Notes under the pieces: generated by a model
What the model was told of the DNA's origin: nothing
The model's input: only the letters and a program-made list of their open reading frames with translations
Databases searched by the model: none
Shown here: positions 39,613 through 39,626 of the stretch, piece by piece
How positions within the stretch are numbered: the stretch's first letter is position 1
Layout of the letters: every line of letters starts with the position of its first letter
Translations under genes and position numbers: made by a program
From: Sphingomonadaceae bacterium
GTDB lineage: Bacteria > Pseudomonadota > Alphaproteobacteria > Sphingomonadales > Sphingomonadaceae
Reading direction: 5' to 3'
DNA: 39,626 nt
Assembly (NCBI GenBank): GCA_016000085.1
Contig: JAECRT010000028.1
Span: 1 to 39,626, forward strand

Positions 39613-39626
39613 ATGAACGTGCTCAA
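39613..39626 (+). CDS. start of the next flagellar gene (partial, probably fliK)
   Basis: ATG 39613 (or in-frame ATG 39604) immediately follows the fliJ stop and runs off the window edge after four codons. Gene order suggests the hook-length protein FliK, but too little is visible to identify it. Confidence 0.4.

Overview
The window is high-GC alphaproteobacterial DNA, most likely from a flagellated member of the Sphingomonadaceae (Sphingobium/Sphingomonas/Novosphingobium type). This is judged from protein style, the fixLJ-fixK module, the reduced hook and rod genes, and the layout of the flagellar locus. It looks chromosomal. I see no insertion sequence, phage gene, CRISPR array or rRNA. One tRNA-Tyr(GTA) is present.

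Left part (1-7.6 kb), mostly housekeeping and envelope genes: a small coiled-coil lipoprotein, a Rho-independent terminator, an L,D-transpeptidase, a Rap1a/Tai-like secreted protein, an AlkA-type DNA glycosylase, a 2Fe-2S ferredoxin, a lipoprotein, the 23S rRNA methyltransferase RlmB, tRNA-Tyr, a small unknown protein, a PilZ protein, an ABC-F ATPase and an unknown protein. From 7.7 to 11.1 kb lies an oxygen-response operon: a universal stress protein, a FixL haem-PAS kinase, FixJ, and a FixK/FNR regulator that keeps FNR-type cysteines.

From 11.1 kb to the right edge is a flagellar locus. Minus strand, 21.4 to 11.1 kb: flgB-C-D-E-F-G-H-I-J-K-L, then motA-motB. Plus strand, 21.7 to 28.0 kb: an unusual second MotA/MotB-like stator pair, flgA, flgM, flgN, a lytic transglycosylase, flhA and fliA. 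Minus strand, 31.4 to 28.0 kb: opgG and opgH (osmoregulated periplasmic glucans). Then come flagellin (minus) and, divergently, a sigma-54 activator of the FlbD/FleQ type followed by fliE-F-G-H-I-J and the first codons of the next gene (probably fliK), cut by the window edge. The flhB, fliPQR, fliMN, fliL, flhF and rpoN genes are not here.

The regulatory wiring can be read in the DNA. Four near-consensus sigma-54 promoters lie before flgB, flgG, flgA and the transglycosylase gene. Two of them fall so close to the longest-ORF start codons that the true starts must lie downstream (GTG 22916 for flgA, GTG 24279 for the transglycosylase). A good FliA (sigma-28) promoter lies before flagellin and a weaker one before flgM. 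The flagellin/flbD intergenic region carries a cluster of TTGCCGG elements, a CtrA-like box and an 18-bp perfect palindrome. A related 16-bp palindrome sits about 100 bp upstream of the predicted flgB start site, where a sigma-54 enhancer is expected. The inferred hierarchy is: CtrA-like input, then the FlbD-like activator, then sigma-54 rod/hook genes plus fliA/flgM, then sigma-28 flagellin.

The most unusual items are the second stator pair (a MotA/PomA homologue missing its first membrane segment plus a MotB-like protein with a degenerate OmpA domain), an FlgH with no lipobox cysteine, a very short FlgE hook protein, and a split FlgJ whose transglycosylase partner has no visible signal peptide.
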